This document shows, in pieces, positions 1 to 8,719 of a stretch of 61,192 bases of DNA. The notes beneath the pieces are model-generated. The model had not been told where the DNA came from and did not search any database. It was given only the letters and a program-made list of their open reading frames with translations. Origin of the DNA: Bacteroidales bacterium M6 (GTDB taxonomy: Bacteria; Bacteroidota; Bacteroidia; Bacteroidales; Muribaculaceae); NCBI GenBank assembly GCA_001689485.1, contig LUJQ01000021.1, positions 1-61,192 on the forward strand. Direction: 5' to 3'. The position numbers and the translations under genes are program-made. Numbering within the stretch: the stretch's first letter is position 1; each line of letters opens with the position of its first letter.

Positions 1-1
1 A

Positions 2-715
2 CACGGAAACGTCCCAAGATGTGGTGTTGTCCCCAAGTTCTCCGACCTCGAGGTTATCGCTCTTGGCATTACCGCCGAGGCCTTCGGCTTCGATAGCGAG
101 AATCTTCTTTTTCATCGTCTGCACAATGAGTGTAAGGAGGATTTGACCAACCTGATCAGTCGCAGACAATTCAATGCCTGACGCAAGCTGACGGCTCGAC
201 TTGCAGAAGAAATCCGCAAGGATGTAGCCATAGCCATTGATGGCTCCGAAGATGAAAACGCTGTGCCATGGGTCGCGACAACACCGACGCGCGTCCAGAT
301 TGGGGATACTGCGCCTCGCAAGGCTTGCATTATTATGGATATAAACTCCATGCTGCCTGCGGAATACGTGGTGTCATCCATTCCTATGACATGACTGCTG
401 CAAGCGTCCATGACCTTCATTATCTGAAGGATGTACGTTGGGAATATCATGATTGCATGATGCTCGGAGACAAAGGCTATATCAGTACCGAGATTCAGAA
501 GAATCTCTTTGAAGCGACCAATATCACTCTTGAAGTCCCATATCGGCTGAATCAGAAAAACTGGCGTCCGCCTACACGCTCAAGAGCGATGCGGAATCCT
601 CCTATACCGGCAAAAAAATCTATAAATGAATTACAAGACGGATACCGTCTCTTACCGAATTATTGCCGTTATCACCATCTTTACCGTTGAAGTCAGACAT
701 AGTCAGATGTTTTAA
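2..715 (+). pseudogene. Decayed IS982-family transposase
   Basis: Remnant of an IS982-type DDE transposase. Residues resembling the N-terminal region (KFSDLEVIALGITAEAFG) are read in the frame of base 38 and hit an in-frame TGA at 179-181. The frame then changes near 255-268. From 268 the central part is well conserved (GYCASQ, YGYKLHA, SVHDLHYLKD, GDKGYIS, NQKN). The segment that normally carries the first catalytic Asp (DS.P) is missing at the junction, and similarity fades after about base 575. The left end is cut by the window edge and no terminal inverted repeat is visible. The element is clearly inactive. The family call rests on recognised central motifs, not a search. Confidence 0.8.
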
Positions 716-724
716 TCGTTAATA

Positions 725-3100
725 TCAGTCGAACACGTCGGCGATGGATTCTTCCACATCGTCGCTTTCCTCGATATAGTCGTAGAACTCCTTGTCGCAA
801 AGGTTGGAGAAATCGACTTCGAATTTGGCGTTTTGAGAATATGGAAGCTTGGGGTCGGCATAGACCTTGCTCATATACAGGCCGTAGATCGGTAGCGCCA
901 TAGCAGCACCCTGGCCGTGTGCCATGGTGTTGAAGTGGATGTAGCGCTCGTCGCCCCCGACCCATACACCCGAAACAAGTTCCGGGGTGAAACCCATAAA
1001 CCATCCGTCGGCATTGTAGTTGGTGGTACCTGTTTTGCCACCCATCTGCGCGGTGATGTTGTAGGGCGCACGGCGCACACGGTTACCAGTACCCCCGTCA
1101 ACCACATTGAGCAGCATCGAAAGGATTTTGGCATAGGCTTTTTCGGAAATGACCTCCGTATGTGTGGTGTTGAATTCAGAAATCACATTTCCGTTGGCAT
1201 CGGCTATGGCCGTGACGAACACAGGCGCGGCACGCATACCTTTGTTGGCATAGGCCGTATAAGCCCCGACCATCTCCTTTATCGAAACCTCGCACGAGCC
1301 GAGGCAGAGCGACATAACCGGGTCGATATGGTTCGTTATACCGAAATTATGCATGTTGCGAACAAGGGTCGTGGGTGAAAGCTGCCCCATCAAACGTGCC
1401 GAAATCCAGTTGTTGGAGTTGGTCAGCGCCCATCGCAAATCAACCATCTCCCCAACCCTGGCCGACCCGGCGTTACGCGGCGCCCATGTCCGGCCGGTTT
1501 CGTCGGTAAACACCGGCTGGGTGTTCGACATCATATCGCAGGGGGTGAAGCCCTCCTCCATGGCATATGTATATAGGAACGGCTTGATTGTCGACCCAAT
1601 CTGCCTACGGCCGCTCGACACCATGTCATACTGGAAGAATGCGAAATTGGGTCCGCCCACGTAGGCTTTCACATAGCCGTTGCGAGGATCCATCGACATG
1701 AACCCTGTGCGCAGGAAATGTTTTTGATAAAGCAGGGAGTCGCGCGGGGTCATAACCGTGTCGATAACCCCGGCATACGAGAACACATCCATCTCACGCG
1801 GTGTGTTGAACGATTCCTTGATTTCCTCGTCGGTTGCCCCTGCGGCTTTCAGCACGCGGTAACGCTCGGTCTGCTTGATTGCATGGTTGATAAGGTTCTC
1901 GACCTTCACCTTGCCCAGTTCCTCGCCGTTGGAGGTGTAGGGAGCGTTATTACGCCCTTTCTTTTCACGGAAGAAAGCCTGTTGCAGCGAACTCATATGC
2001 TGCTGCACGGCATCCTCGGCATAGCGCTGCATCCTTGAATCGATAGTTGAATAAATCTTCAAGCCGTCGCAGTAGATGTCGTATTTGGTGCCGTCGGGCT
2101 TGGGATTCTTTTCAATCCAGCCATACAGCGGGTTCTCCTCCCAGGCTATGGAGTCGTCAACGAATTTCTGCCCGTCCCAACCGCGATAATCGGAACGTAC
2201 AGGTTTCTTGGCTGAGAGAATCCGCCGCAATTCCTCGCGGAAATAGGGAGCCAGCCCCTCCTTGTGGTCTACGCGGTGGAATTTCAACTGCAACGGGAGC
2301 TGCTTGAGCGAATCAGCCTGTTCCCTGGTGAGCATCCCTTCTTTTTCCATCTGCTCCAACACGGTGTTGCGGCGCAGACGAGTACGCTCATTATGGCGCA
2401 CCGGGTTATAGAAGGCCGGATTCTTCACCATCCCCACAAGGGTTGCAGCCTCCTCCACGGTCAGTTCGTTGGGTGCCTTACCGAAATACACATAGGCAGC
2501 CGATTTGATTCCGACAGCGTTATACAGGAAGTCAAACTGGTTGAGATACATCTTTATAATCTCATCCTTCGAATAGTAACGCTCAAGTTTAACGGCAATC
2601 ATCCATTCGATAGGCTTCTGCAAAGCGCGGTCGAGCAGATTGCTGGTTGAGGGAGAATAGAGCTGCTTGGCAAGCTGCTGGGTTATCGTCGAGCCCCCCC
2701 CGGCATTCTTCTGCTGCATTATCACCGTTTTGACCAACACACGCATCACAGCCCGCAAATCAATCCCGGAGTGATCCTCGAAGCGGGCATCCTCGGTGGC
2801 GATAAGCGCATCGATAACATGCTGTGAAATCTCGTTATAGTCGGCATACACGCGGTTACCCGAATTCCGGTAGTAGCGCCCCATCTCCTCCCCGTCGGCG
2901 GTGTAGACCACCGTTGCGAATTTGTCGTTAGGATTCTTAAGTTCCTTAACAGGAGGCATATAGCCTATCCACCCGTTATAAACCAGGAGGAAAAACACAA
3001 CCATACTCACAAAGGCGAGCAGGAAAAGTTTCCACATCCACCCTATTATAAATCTGTTCCGGCGTTCTTTGGCCGTCGGTTCGTTATTACGTGCAATCAT
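725..3100 (-). CDS. Class A penicillin-binding protein (PBP1A-like)
   Basis: Bifunctional peptidoglycan glycosyltransferase/transpeptidase acting at the outer face of the inner membrane. A short basic cytoplasmic tail is followed by one membrane segment (about residues 19-42). The GT51 glycosyltransferase domain has EDARFEDHSG near residue 105 and GGSTITQQ near 137. The transpeptidase domain has the SxxK motif in GSTIKPF near 503, SNN further on and KTGTT near 688. At 791 residues it has the usual class A length. The frame is open to an ATG at 3190, but the extra 30 codons contain a TAACTTTG promoter box (3160-3167), so I prefer the ATG at 3100 (MIARNNEP). The gene stands alone and is divergent from the AlkD-like gene. 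Confidence 0.93.
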   Translation of the reverse strand: MIARNNEPTAKERRNRFIIGWMWKLFLLAFVSMVVFFLLVYNGWIGYMPPVKELKNPNDKFATVVYTADGEEMGRYYRNSGNRVYADYNEISQHVIDALIATEDARFEDHSGIDLRAVMRVLVKTVIMQQKNAGGGSTITQQLAKQLYSPSTSNLLDRALQKPIEWMIAVKLERYYSKDEIIKMYLNQFDFLYNAVGIKSAAYVYFGKAPNELTVEEAATLVGMVKNPAFYNPVRHNERTRLRRNTVLEQMEKEGMLTREQADSLKQLPLQLKFHRVDHKEGLAPYFREELRRILSAKKPVRSDYRGWDGQKFVDDSIAWEENPLYGWIEKNPKPDGTKYDIYCDGLKIYSTIDSRMQRYAEDAVQQHMSSLQQAFFREKKGRNNAPYTSNGEELGKVKVENLINHAIKQTERYRVLKAAGATDEEIKESFNTPREMDVFSYAGVIDTVMTPRDSLLYQKHFLRTGFMSMDPRNGYVKAYVGGPNFAFFQYDMVSSGRRQIGSTIKPFLYTYAMEEGFTPCDMMSNTQPVFTDETGRTWAPRNAGSARVGEMVDLRWALTNSNNWISARLMGQLSPTTLVRNMHNFGITNHIDPVMSLCLGSCEVSIKEMVGAYTAYANKGMRAAPVFVTAIADANGNVISEFNTTHTEVISEKAYAKILSMLLNVVDGGTGNRVRRAPYNITAQMGGKTGTTNYNADGWFMGFTPELVSGVWVGGDERYIHFNTMAHGQGAAMALPIYGLYMSKVYADPKLPYSQNAKFEVDFSNLCDKEFYDYIEESDDVEESIADVFD

Positions 3101-3159
3101 CAGGCTCGATTTCTCATTAGACAATGAAGCCGGGCGACGGCTTCGTCGTTTATAAAGAA

Positions 3160-3190
3160 CAAAGTTAGCAAATTCCGCACGAATCATCAT
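3160..3190 (-). promoter_or_regulatory. Promoter of the PBP gene
   Basis: On the minus strand TAACTTTG (plus 3160-3167) matches the Bacteroidetes -7 consensus TAnnTTTG. TATG lies 20 bases upstream as a weak -33 element. Transcription would start near 3153, downstream of the ATG at 3190 and about 50 bases upstream of the ATG at 3100, so the shorter protein start fits better. Confidence 0.5.
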
Positions 3191-3378
3191 AAAGCGCCAA
3201 CCGTTTTAAAAAATTTTCGGAATCAACGCATTCTGTCACGCAAAGAATCACTAACTTTACTCTGCATTTCCATATCACGGGGCGGAAGCATCCCAGGCAC
3301 AACAGCCCCCAAAACAGGCATGCCGGAACAAAAACAGCTCTAAAAATCTTTTGGAAAAAATTTTCGACAATCTCTAAT

Positions 3379-4017
3379 ATGACTGATAAGAATATCCCGA
3401 CAGCAGAAGAAACGACACCTGGAAATGACGGTGAAAAATCGTTCAACCTGATGCAGACTGTAAAGCGCAGGCTTTATGCCATGCGCAACGGGGCATTGGC
3501 CGCGCAGATGCGGAACGGGGGGCTGAACTACCGTATCAATTTCGGGGTGAACATACCACAGATAAAAGAAATCGCCTCCGACCTCTTGCAGACAGGGCTT
3601 ACAACAACCGAACTGGTTGATTTGGCAAATGCATTGTGGAGCAATGAAAACACCCGCGAGAGCCGGTTGATTGCCCCGATGATACTCCCAATCGAAGCAA
3701 TGACCCCGGAACTAGCCACCAGATGGCTGCGCGAAGCACAGACCACCGAAATTGCCGACCACCTATGCCATTCGCTCATCCGCAAGCTTCCATATGCAGA
3801 TGCTGCGGCCAACGCGGTGCTTGCCGACGCAGATGCATCCGACCTCAACCGGTATGCCGCCCTACGCCTTATCCTGAACCGGCTTATCCTCCGAAAAACA
3901 GAACCGGCACAAGCTGTTGAACAAGCCCGTAACGAACAGGCCCGCAAATGCCCCCTGACAAACACCATAGCCGCACAGATTATCGACGAAGCCGACTTTA
4001 TGGCAAATGGGATATGA
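3379..4017 (+). CDS. AlkD-like DNA alkylation repair / HEAT-repeat protein
   Basis: A 212-residue, mostly helical protein resembling the DNA alkylation repair (AlkD/AlkC) superfamily, whose HEAT-like repeats bind DNA and, in AlkD, excise alkylated bases. The recognisable part is the N-terminal block around residues 50-105: NYRINFGVNIPQIKEIA, then LWSNENTRESRLIAPMI, as in AlkD-type proteins. The rest is helical repeats rich in Ala and Leu (LATRWLREAQTTEIADHLC). I cannot point to the catalytic Asp of AlkD with confidence, so glycosylase activity is not established. The ATG at 3379 is the first in frame. The first about 25 residues look unstructured and a later start is possible. The gene is monocistronic, followed by copy C of the two-hairpin repeat. 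Confidence 0.7.
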   Translation: MTDKNIPTAEETTPGNDGEKSFNLMQTVKRRLYAMRNGALAAQMRNGGLNYRINFGVNIPQIKEIASDLLQTGLTTTELVDLANALWSNENTRESRLIAPMILPIEAMTPELATRWLREAQTTEIADHLCHSLIRKLPYADAAANAVLADADASDLNRYAALRLILNRLILRKTEPAQAVEQARNEQARKCPLTNTIAAQIIDEADFMANGI

Positions 4018-4120
4018 CACATTGGCCACCCCGTTCGAACAGCAAGCCTATCAAACAGTAAATCCGCTTTAAAAGCCGGAGGAAGCCAGGCTTCGCAACT
4101 TAGGATTGCCAAACAAAAAA

Positions 4121-4195
4121 GAGGGTGTGTCCACCCTCGCCATACGGGAGAAAACAAAGGCGGTGTGCCAAAATATTGAATTTTGACACACCGCC
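4121..4195 (+). repeat. Two-hairpin intergenic element, copy C
   Basis: Hairpin 1 is GAGGGTG-TGTC-CACCCTC (4121-4138). A 20-base spacer follows. Hairpin 2 has 16-base arms GGCGGTGTGCCAAAAT (4159-4174) and ATTTTGACACACCGCC (4180-4195) around an ATTGA loop, with one mismatch. The spacer and hairpin 2 are shared with copies at 12351 and 42432. It lies between convergent genes and could end transcription from both sides. Confidence 0.8.
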
Positions 4196-4266
4196 TCGCG
4201 CGACTATATATAGAAAGCGCCGACGGCGCTATGATTCGCGCACTTGAATTTAAGTTGGGGAGGCGG

Positions 4267-4827
4267 TTATTTGTCGACAATGAGGGTAAGCACCCCCGAC
4301 GGATCGTAACGTACCTGGTCGAACACCGGGTCGGCAACACGCAGGCTATAGCCCGACTTGTCGTGGCAAACACCTTCGACACATGCCTTGAACCCGTTAT
4401 GGTCCAATAGCTTGTAAAGTTTGCCGGGTATGACCGCTTTAAGCAATGTAGGGGCAAGCGAATAATTTTCCGGGGCGGCAATCTCAGTCAGATTGCCTTT
4501 GGCATCGAACTCCATCTCGATCCCGTCGGCCAATGCCAGCGAGAAATCGCCGGTGGAATACGTTTTGTCACATTTCACCACGGCATGGCCGTCGCAATGC
4601 TTTTGCAGGAATTTCCGGGCATTGGATGGTATTTTCGAGAAGTCGACGCTCCCTGATACCACCGGCCCTACCCCGCTGAACCCCGGAGGGATTTCTGGAA
4701 GTGATGTTTGCGGGGCTATGTATTCGTAAGTAGCCTGAGCCGAAGCGGAGGAATCGCCTACAGCCATCATCACAACACCGGCAATGACTGCCGGTAACAG
4801 TCTCGGGAAATTGATGATTTTTTTCAT
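4267..4827 (-). CDS. PepSY-like secreted protein
   Basis: A 186-residue exported protein with an N-terminal signal peptide (MKKIINFPRLLPAVIAGVVM, likely cleaved after SASA). The mature part looks like the PepSY-like (putative beta-lactamase-inhibitor-like) domain common in Bacteroidetes periplasmic proteins: a first unit with SVDFSKIPSNARKFLQKH, D-K-Y-S/T-G-D-F and EMEFDAKGNL, and a second with LYKLLDHNGFKACVEGVC and VRYDPSGVLTLIVDK. No enzyme motif is visible. Two Cys flank the second repeat and may form a disulphide. I use the ATG at 4827, where the signal peptide starts. The reading frame is also open nine codons upstream. Binding target unknown. Confidence 0.65.
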   Translation of the reverse strand: MKKIINFPRLLPAVIAGVVMMAVGDSSASAQATYEYIAPQTSLPEIPPGFSGVGPVVSGSVDFSKIPSNARKFLQKHCDGHAVVKCDKTYSTGDFSLALADGIEMEFDAKGNLTEIAAPENYSLAPTLLKAVIPGKLYKLLDHNGFKACVEGVCHDKSGYSLRVADPVFDQVRYDPSGVLTLIVDK

Positions 4828-4864
4828 AACCTCGTTCTTTTCTGTGGTTTGCAATTTTGGAACC

Positions 4865-4883
4865 GTCCTTATGTAATAAGGAC
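4865..4883. other. Palindrome upstream of the PepSY-like gene
   Basis: Perfect inverted repeat GTCCTTAT-GTA-ATAAGGAC, about 40 bases upstream of the ATG at 4827. Its place suggests an operator or a leader hairpin. No regulator is identifiable. Confidence 0.4.
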
Positions 4884-4982
4884 TTGATTCCCGGCCGGAG
4901 GTTAGTTGACCGCCTCTCAGCCTTTGCTATTGAAACATGTTTGTAACACCGTTTGTTCATAACGATGATGCAAAAGCAAAGC

Positions 4983-5014
4983 GCCGCCCATGGAGGAAAA
5001 TCTCCATGGGCGGC
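4983..5014 (-). terminator. Terminator hairpin of the DPP III gene
   Basis: Perfect 13-base stem GCCGCCCATGGAG / CTCCATGGGCGGC with a 6-base loop. On the minus strand it is followed by a T-rich tail (GCTTTGCTTTTGC), about 90 bases after the stop codon at 5106. Confidence 0.7.
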
Positions 5015-5105
5015 AGCCATAAAAATCGGTTTGAATCAGCACGATGCACCAAAATCAAACGCACCGCTTCCCTGTTCGTCGAGGGTGATCATCCGCGATG
5101 ATGGT

Positions 5106-7133
5106 TTAATGGGTCAGCGGGGAATAATCACGCGAATAGCGGAACATCTGCGGGAGATAATCCTCTGTGTAGGTCACCTGGATATCGGTAATCTCGCCGT
5201 CGGCATCAGTTACAGGCGTATAAACTGGGTTTACAAAACCTCTGTAAGGGGCTATCGAGAGCTTTGCATAACGGTCGAGCACTTCACGGTGCAACGCCGG
5301 GTCGACTTTTACTGCATACTTTTCAACCAAGGCGGCTCCGGCAGCATAGTCGCCCTCGCTCTTTATGCGCTGTATCTCGGCAAGAAGCTGGCCGAAAAGG
5401 TTGCGCAATGCTTTGTAATCATTGATTTTGACATATGTTTTGCCGTCGATCTTGACCAATTCCACAACATTGTTGTCGCGGCCATGTTCCAACGCCCATT
5501 CGGCAATGAGCTTACGGTTGCGCATATGCGCTTCCTCCACATCCTTACCCGGCTCAATACGCATAAGCTGCGTCATGAGGCCGTTAAGCATATACTTGTA
5601 ATATTCCGCCTTATAGGCATCCGGATTGTCGAGCAAACCGAGTTCCAGCAGATAAGGGTCGGCAAGATAATACAGGGCAAACAGGTCGGCACGCGTCTCT
5701 TCAAGCGTAGAGCCATGGGCCTTAAGCGCATCAGGGTCTACACCGGGCAACAGACGGCCTGAACCATGACCGAGGCATTCGTGAAGGTCGGTGTGCAGGT
5801 TGTCGGTTATAAACAGGTATTTGTTGAGCAACTCACGGGTAGGGGCATCAATCACGAATTCCTCATTGAAACCGTTGCCGTGGGAAGCATCGTCGTAAGC
5901 CTGGGTGATGTTCTCGATTGTCACCGATTTCGAGCCATGGGCGGCACGAATCCAGTTTGCATTCGGCAGGTTGATGCCGATAGGTGTCGAGGGATATGCA
6001 TCACCGGCAAGGATTGCTGCATTTATCACTTTCGCGCTCACACCCTTCACTTCAGGCTTGCGGAAGCGGGGATCGACTGGCGAATGATCCTCGAACCATT
6101 GCGCACCGTTTGAAATCACCTCGGTCCGGTGTGATGCCTTATGGTTCTTGTAGTTCACAATCGATTCCCACGAGCCGGTCATTCCGAGGGGGTCACCGTA
6201 GCTTTCGATGAAACCGTTTACAAAGTCAACCGTGGGAGTGGTATCCTGGGTCCACATGATGGAATAACTGTCGAACGCACGGAGGTCGCCGGTGCGGTAA
6301 TAGCGTATCAGCTCAGCAATCGAAGCCGCCTGCAGGGGTGTCTCGGCATACGCTTTCGCCTTTTCCAGGTTCTTGACAATACGCTCGATTGCCGGGGAAT
6401 AAAGGCCACCGACTTTATATGGGAGTTCCACAACCTTCCCGTCGACCTTCGTAACCTTGGTGTTAAGCCCGTAAGACACAGGTGTAGGGTCATCGGGATT
6501 TTTAAGGGCGGCAAAATAATCCTCCACCTCCTTCTGTGTCACACCTTCATAGAAGTTGTTGGCCGAGGTCAGAATCAGATCAGCCCCGTCGGCCTGGTTG
6601 ACACGTTTGGGAAGGAACGACGGATCGAAAACCAGGCGCTCGATATCGGCATAATCGCTGCCTACGAAAGCCATGGCAGCAGGTTCCTTCTTGGCAAGCG
6701 CGTCAACCTCCTGCTTGAACCATCCACGTGAAAATTCCGGGACGAACTTATCGGTTGAATAATGATGGTAGGCACCGTTGCCGAATTCCACCTGCTTGAG
6801 GTATTTTTCAAACGCCAGGAACTCTTTATCCTTACGGTTGCCGGCATAATTGCGATGGATGCCCTCCAAAAGGGTTCTGAGCTTCAGGTTATACTTACCA
6901 TTCTGATCCCAAAGGATGTCGCGCCCGGCAAGGGCGGCCTCTGTGAGATAGTAGATAAACTTTTTCTTGTCGAGCGAAAGCTCGTTGAAACCGGGCACCG
7001 TGTAACGGAGCACCTCCACATCGGCGAAACGGTCAACTACCGTTCCCGACGGGTTTGATGGGTCAGTTGCATTAGCCATTGCCGAAAATGAGACTGAGGC
7101 AGCAACGGCTGCCATAAGGAGGGTTTTATTCAT
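5106..7133 (-). CDS. Dipeptidyl-peptidase III (M49 family)
   Basis: Zinc exopeptidase that removes dipeptides from the N terminus of oligopeptides. The M49 zinc motif HECLGH lies near residue 452 and the second motif, LEETRADLFALYY, gives the third zinc ligand near 477. The length of 675 residues matches the bacteroidal DPP III type rather than the longer eukaryotic enzyme. The N terminus (MNKTLLMAAVAASVSFSAMA) looks like a cleavable signal peptide, so this copy is probably periplasmic and may act in peptide scavenging. It is monocistronic with its own downstream hairpin. The 146 bases upstream show no recognisable consensus promoter. Confidence 0.92.
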   Translation of the reverse strand: MNKTLLMAAVAASVSFSAMANATDPSNPSGTVVDRFADVEVLRYTVPGFNELSLDKKKFIYYLTEAALAGRDILWDQNGKYNLKLRTLLEGIHRNYAGNRKDKEFLAFEKYLKQVEFGNGAYHHYSTDKFVPEFSRGWFKQEVDALAKKEPAAMAFVGSDYADIERLVFDPSFLPKRVNQADGADLILTSANNFYEGVTQKEVEDYFAALKNPDDPTPVSYGLNTKVTKVDGKVVELPYKVGGLYSPAIERIVKNLEKAKAYAETPLQAASIAELIRYYRTGDLRAFDSYSIMWTQDTTPTVDFVNGFIESYGDPLGMTGSWESIVNYKNHKASHRTEVISNGAQWFEDHSPVDPRFRKPEVKGVSAKVINAAILAGDAYPSTPIGINLPNANWIRAAHGSKSVTIENITQAYDDASHGNGFNEEFVIDAPTRELLNKYLFITDNLHTDLHECLGHGSGRLLPGVDPDALKAHGSTLEETRADLFALYYLADPYLLELGLLDNPDAYKAEYYKYMLNGLMTQLMRIEPGKDVEEAHMRNRKLIAEWALEHGRDNNVVELVKIDGKTYVKINDYKALRNLFGQLLAEIQRIKSEGDYAAGAALVEKYAVKVDPALHREVLDRYAKLSIAPYRGFVNPVYTPVTDADGEITDIQVTYTEDYLPQMFRYSRDYSPLTH

Positions 7134-7279
7134 TTAGTAAAATTTAAGGATTTCATTACATCTGTCCACTATGCCATCCGGGCCTGTCATGATTGCACTT
7201 GCTGCCACCAGGCATATCCCTGCTTTCAACATCGCATGATGCTTCTTGAAGTGGCACGATTCACCACAGGCCGCCAGCA

Positions 7280-8467
7280 TTATTCAACATACAATACCAA
7301 CCCCTTGAGATATTCCCCCTCTGGATGGTAGATGTTGACCGGGTGGTCGGCAGGCTGTGTAAGCTGGTGCAGGATGCGGATGCGTCGGCGGCTTTGGGCA
7401 GCAGCCGAGAACACAGCCAGGCGGAACTGCTCACGGCTCACCGCCTGCGAGCATGAGAAGGTAAACAGGATTCCGCCGGGGGCGATTTTCTCCATAGCCT
7501 TGGCATTCAACCGCTGGTAACCGCGAAGGGCATTACGCAAAGCGCTGCGGTGTTTGGCAAAGGCAGGCGGGTCAAGCACTATCAGGTCGTAATCATCGCG
7601 CTGCATGTTGTCGAGAAACTTGAACGCATCCACCGCGAATGAACGGTGGCGGTCGGTGCCGGGGAAATTAAGCCCTACATTTGCATCGGTCAAGGTAATC
7701 GCCTTTTCCGAACTGTCGACCGAATCAACCATGTCCGCACCGCCCCTGAGGGCATACACCGAGAATCCGCCGGTGTAGCAGAACATGTTGAGTACACGGC
7801 GCCCGGCGCTGTAGCGCTGCAACAATTCGCGGTTGTCGCGCTGGTCGAGGAAGAATCCTGTTTTCTGCCCGCGCAGCCAGTCGATATTGAACCGCAAGGA
7901 GTTTTCGGTAGCTACCGATGTCTCGAAACCGCCGACGATATAATCATTCTGCGCGTCGAGATGGGCTTTATAAGGAAGCGTGGTTTCCGACTTATAATAC
8001 ACGTTACGCACCCCCAGCCCCGGAAGGCGCACTATGGCGTCGGCTATTAGGCCACGGGCATAATGCATTCCCGGTGAATGGGCCTGCAACACTGCCGTAG
8101 GGCCGTAAATATCCACCACCAGGCCGGGAAGGAAATCCCCCTCGCCATGCACAAGCCTGTAGGCATCGTTATCGGGGCGTGCCAGCCCCAAGGCCCTGCG
8201 TAAAGCCAATGCCTGCTCCAGGCGCCTGGTATAGAAGGCTGTATCGATTGCCGTATCACCGAAATCGAGAATCCTCACCGCAATGCTGCCTATCTGGAAA
8301 TGCCCCACCCCGATGCAACGCCCGTCGGAGGCCGTTACCGAAACGTTATCCCCCTCTTCAAGCCCTTCGGGCAACGGCTCGGCAAGAGCCCCGGAAAACA
8401 CCCACGGATGGAATCGGTCGAGCGATTCCTCCTTGCCGCGTTTCAGACGCAAAGTCCTGTAATTCAT
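7280..8467 (-). CDS. rlmI: RlmI/RlmK-type 23S rRNA methyltransferase
   Basis: Class I S-adenosylmethionine-dependent methyltransferase of the RlmI (YccW) family, which in E. coli makes m5C1962 in 23S rRNA. An N-terminal PUA domain (residues 1-75, with VFSGALAEPLPEG and GRCIGVGHFQ) is followed by a linker and the Rossmann domain: NMFCYTGGFSVYA near residue 229 binds SAM and DLIVLDPPAFAKHR near 300 is the catalytic-region motif. Near the C terminus FTFSCSQAVS carries the Cys of the m5C type. The length (395) matches the family. A TAACTTTG box lies about 75 bases upstream of the ATG. Family assignment is firm; the exact base modified is inferred. Confidence 0.88.
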   Translation of the reverse strand: MNYRTLRLKRGKEESLDRFHPWVFSGALAEPLPEGLEEGDNVSVTASDGRCIGVGHFQIGSIAVRILDFGDTAIDTAFYTRRLEQALALRRALGLARPDNDAYRLVHGEGDFLPGLVVDIYGPTAVLQAHSPGMHYARGLIADAIVRLPGLGVRNVYYKSETTLPYKAHLDAQNDYIVGGFETSVATENSLRFNIDWLRGQKTGFFLDQRDNRELLQRYSAGRRVLNMFCYTGGFSVYALRGGADMVDSVDSSEKAITLTDANVGLNFPGTDRHRSFAVDAFKFLDNMQRDDYDLIVLDPPAFAKHRSALRNALRGYQRLNAKAMEKIAPGGILFTFSCSQAVSREQFRLAVFSAAAQSRRRIRILHQLTQPADHPVNIYHPEGEYLKGLVLYVE

Positions 8468-8543
8468 ATTATTTTCAATGTAGATTCTGTTTTATCCGTA
8501 GTCATGGGAAACCGCAGCGCGGGAACAGGCCCATTACCAGGAA

Positions 8544-8551
8544 CAAAGTTA
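8544..8551 (-). promoter_or_regulatory. -7 box of the rlmI promoter
   Basis: TAACTTTG on the minus strand. No clear -33 TTTG at the usual distance. Predicted start near 8537, giving a leader of about 70 bases. Confidence 0.4.
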
Positions 8552-8657
8552 GAGAATTTTCCGCAATGGCAGCTTGGTCACGCAAAGTTTTTAACATGTC
8601 TGCATCCCGGCGCACAGAAAACCTCCAACCGGTGTAAACCCATTATGGCCAAATAGC

Positions 8658-8700
8658 ATTATGGCACGCATGGGGTCAGATCCACCATACGTGCCATAAT
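8658..8700 (-). terminator. Hairpin after the Omp28-like gene
   Basis: 11-base stem ATTATGGCACG / CGTGCCATAAT with a second short ATGG/CCAT stem inside, about 20 bases after the stop at 8720. There is no strong U tract, so termination is likely but not certain. Confidence 0.5.
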
Positions 8701-8719
8701 TCAGCAGGTTTTGACAGAA

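Noticed and set aside
3528..4481. 317-codon minus-strand frame across the AlkD-like gene and copy C of the repeat
   Set aside because: It runs through a real plus-strand gene and an intergenic hairpin element, with no promoter or family features.
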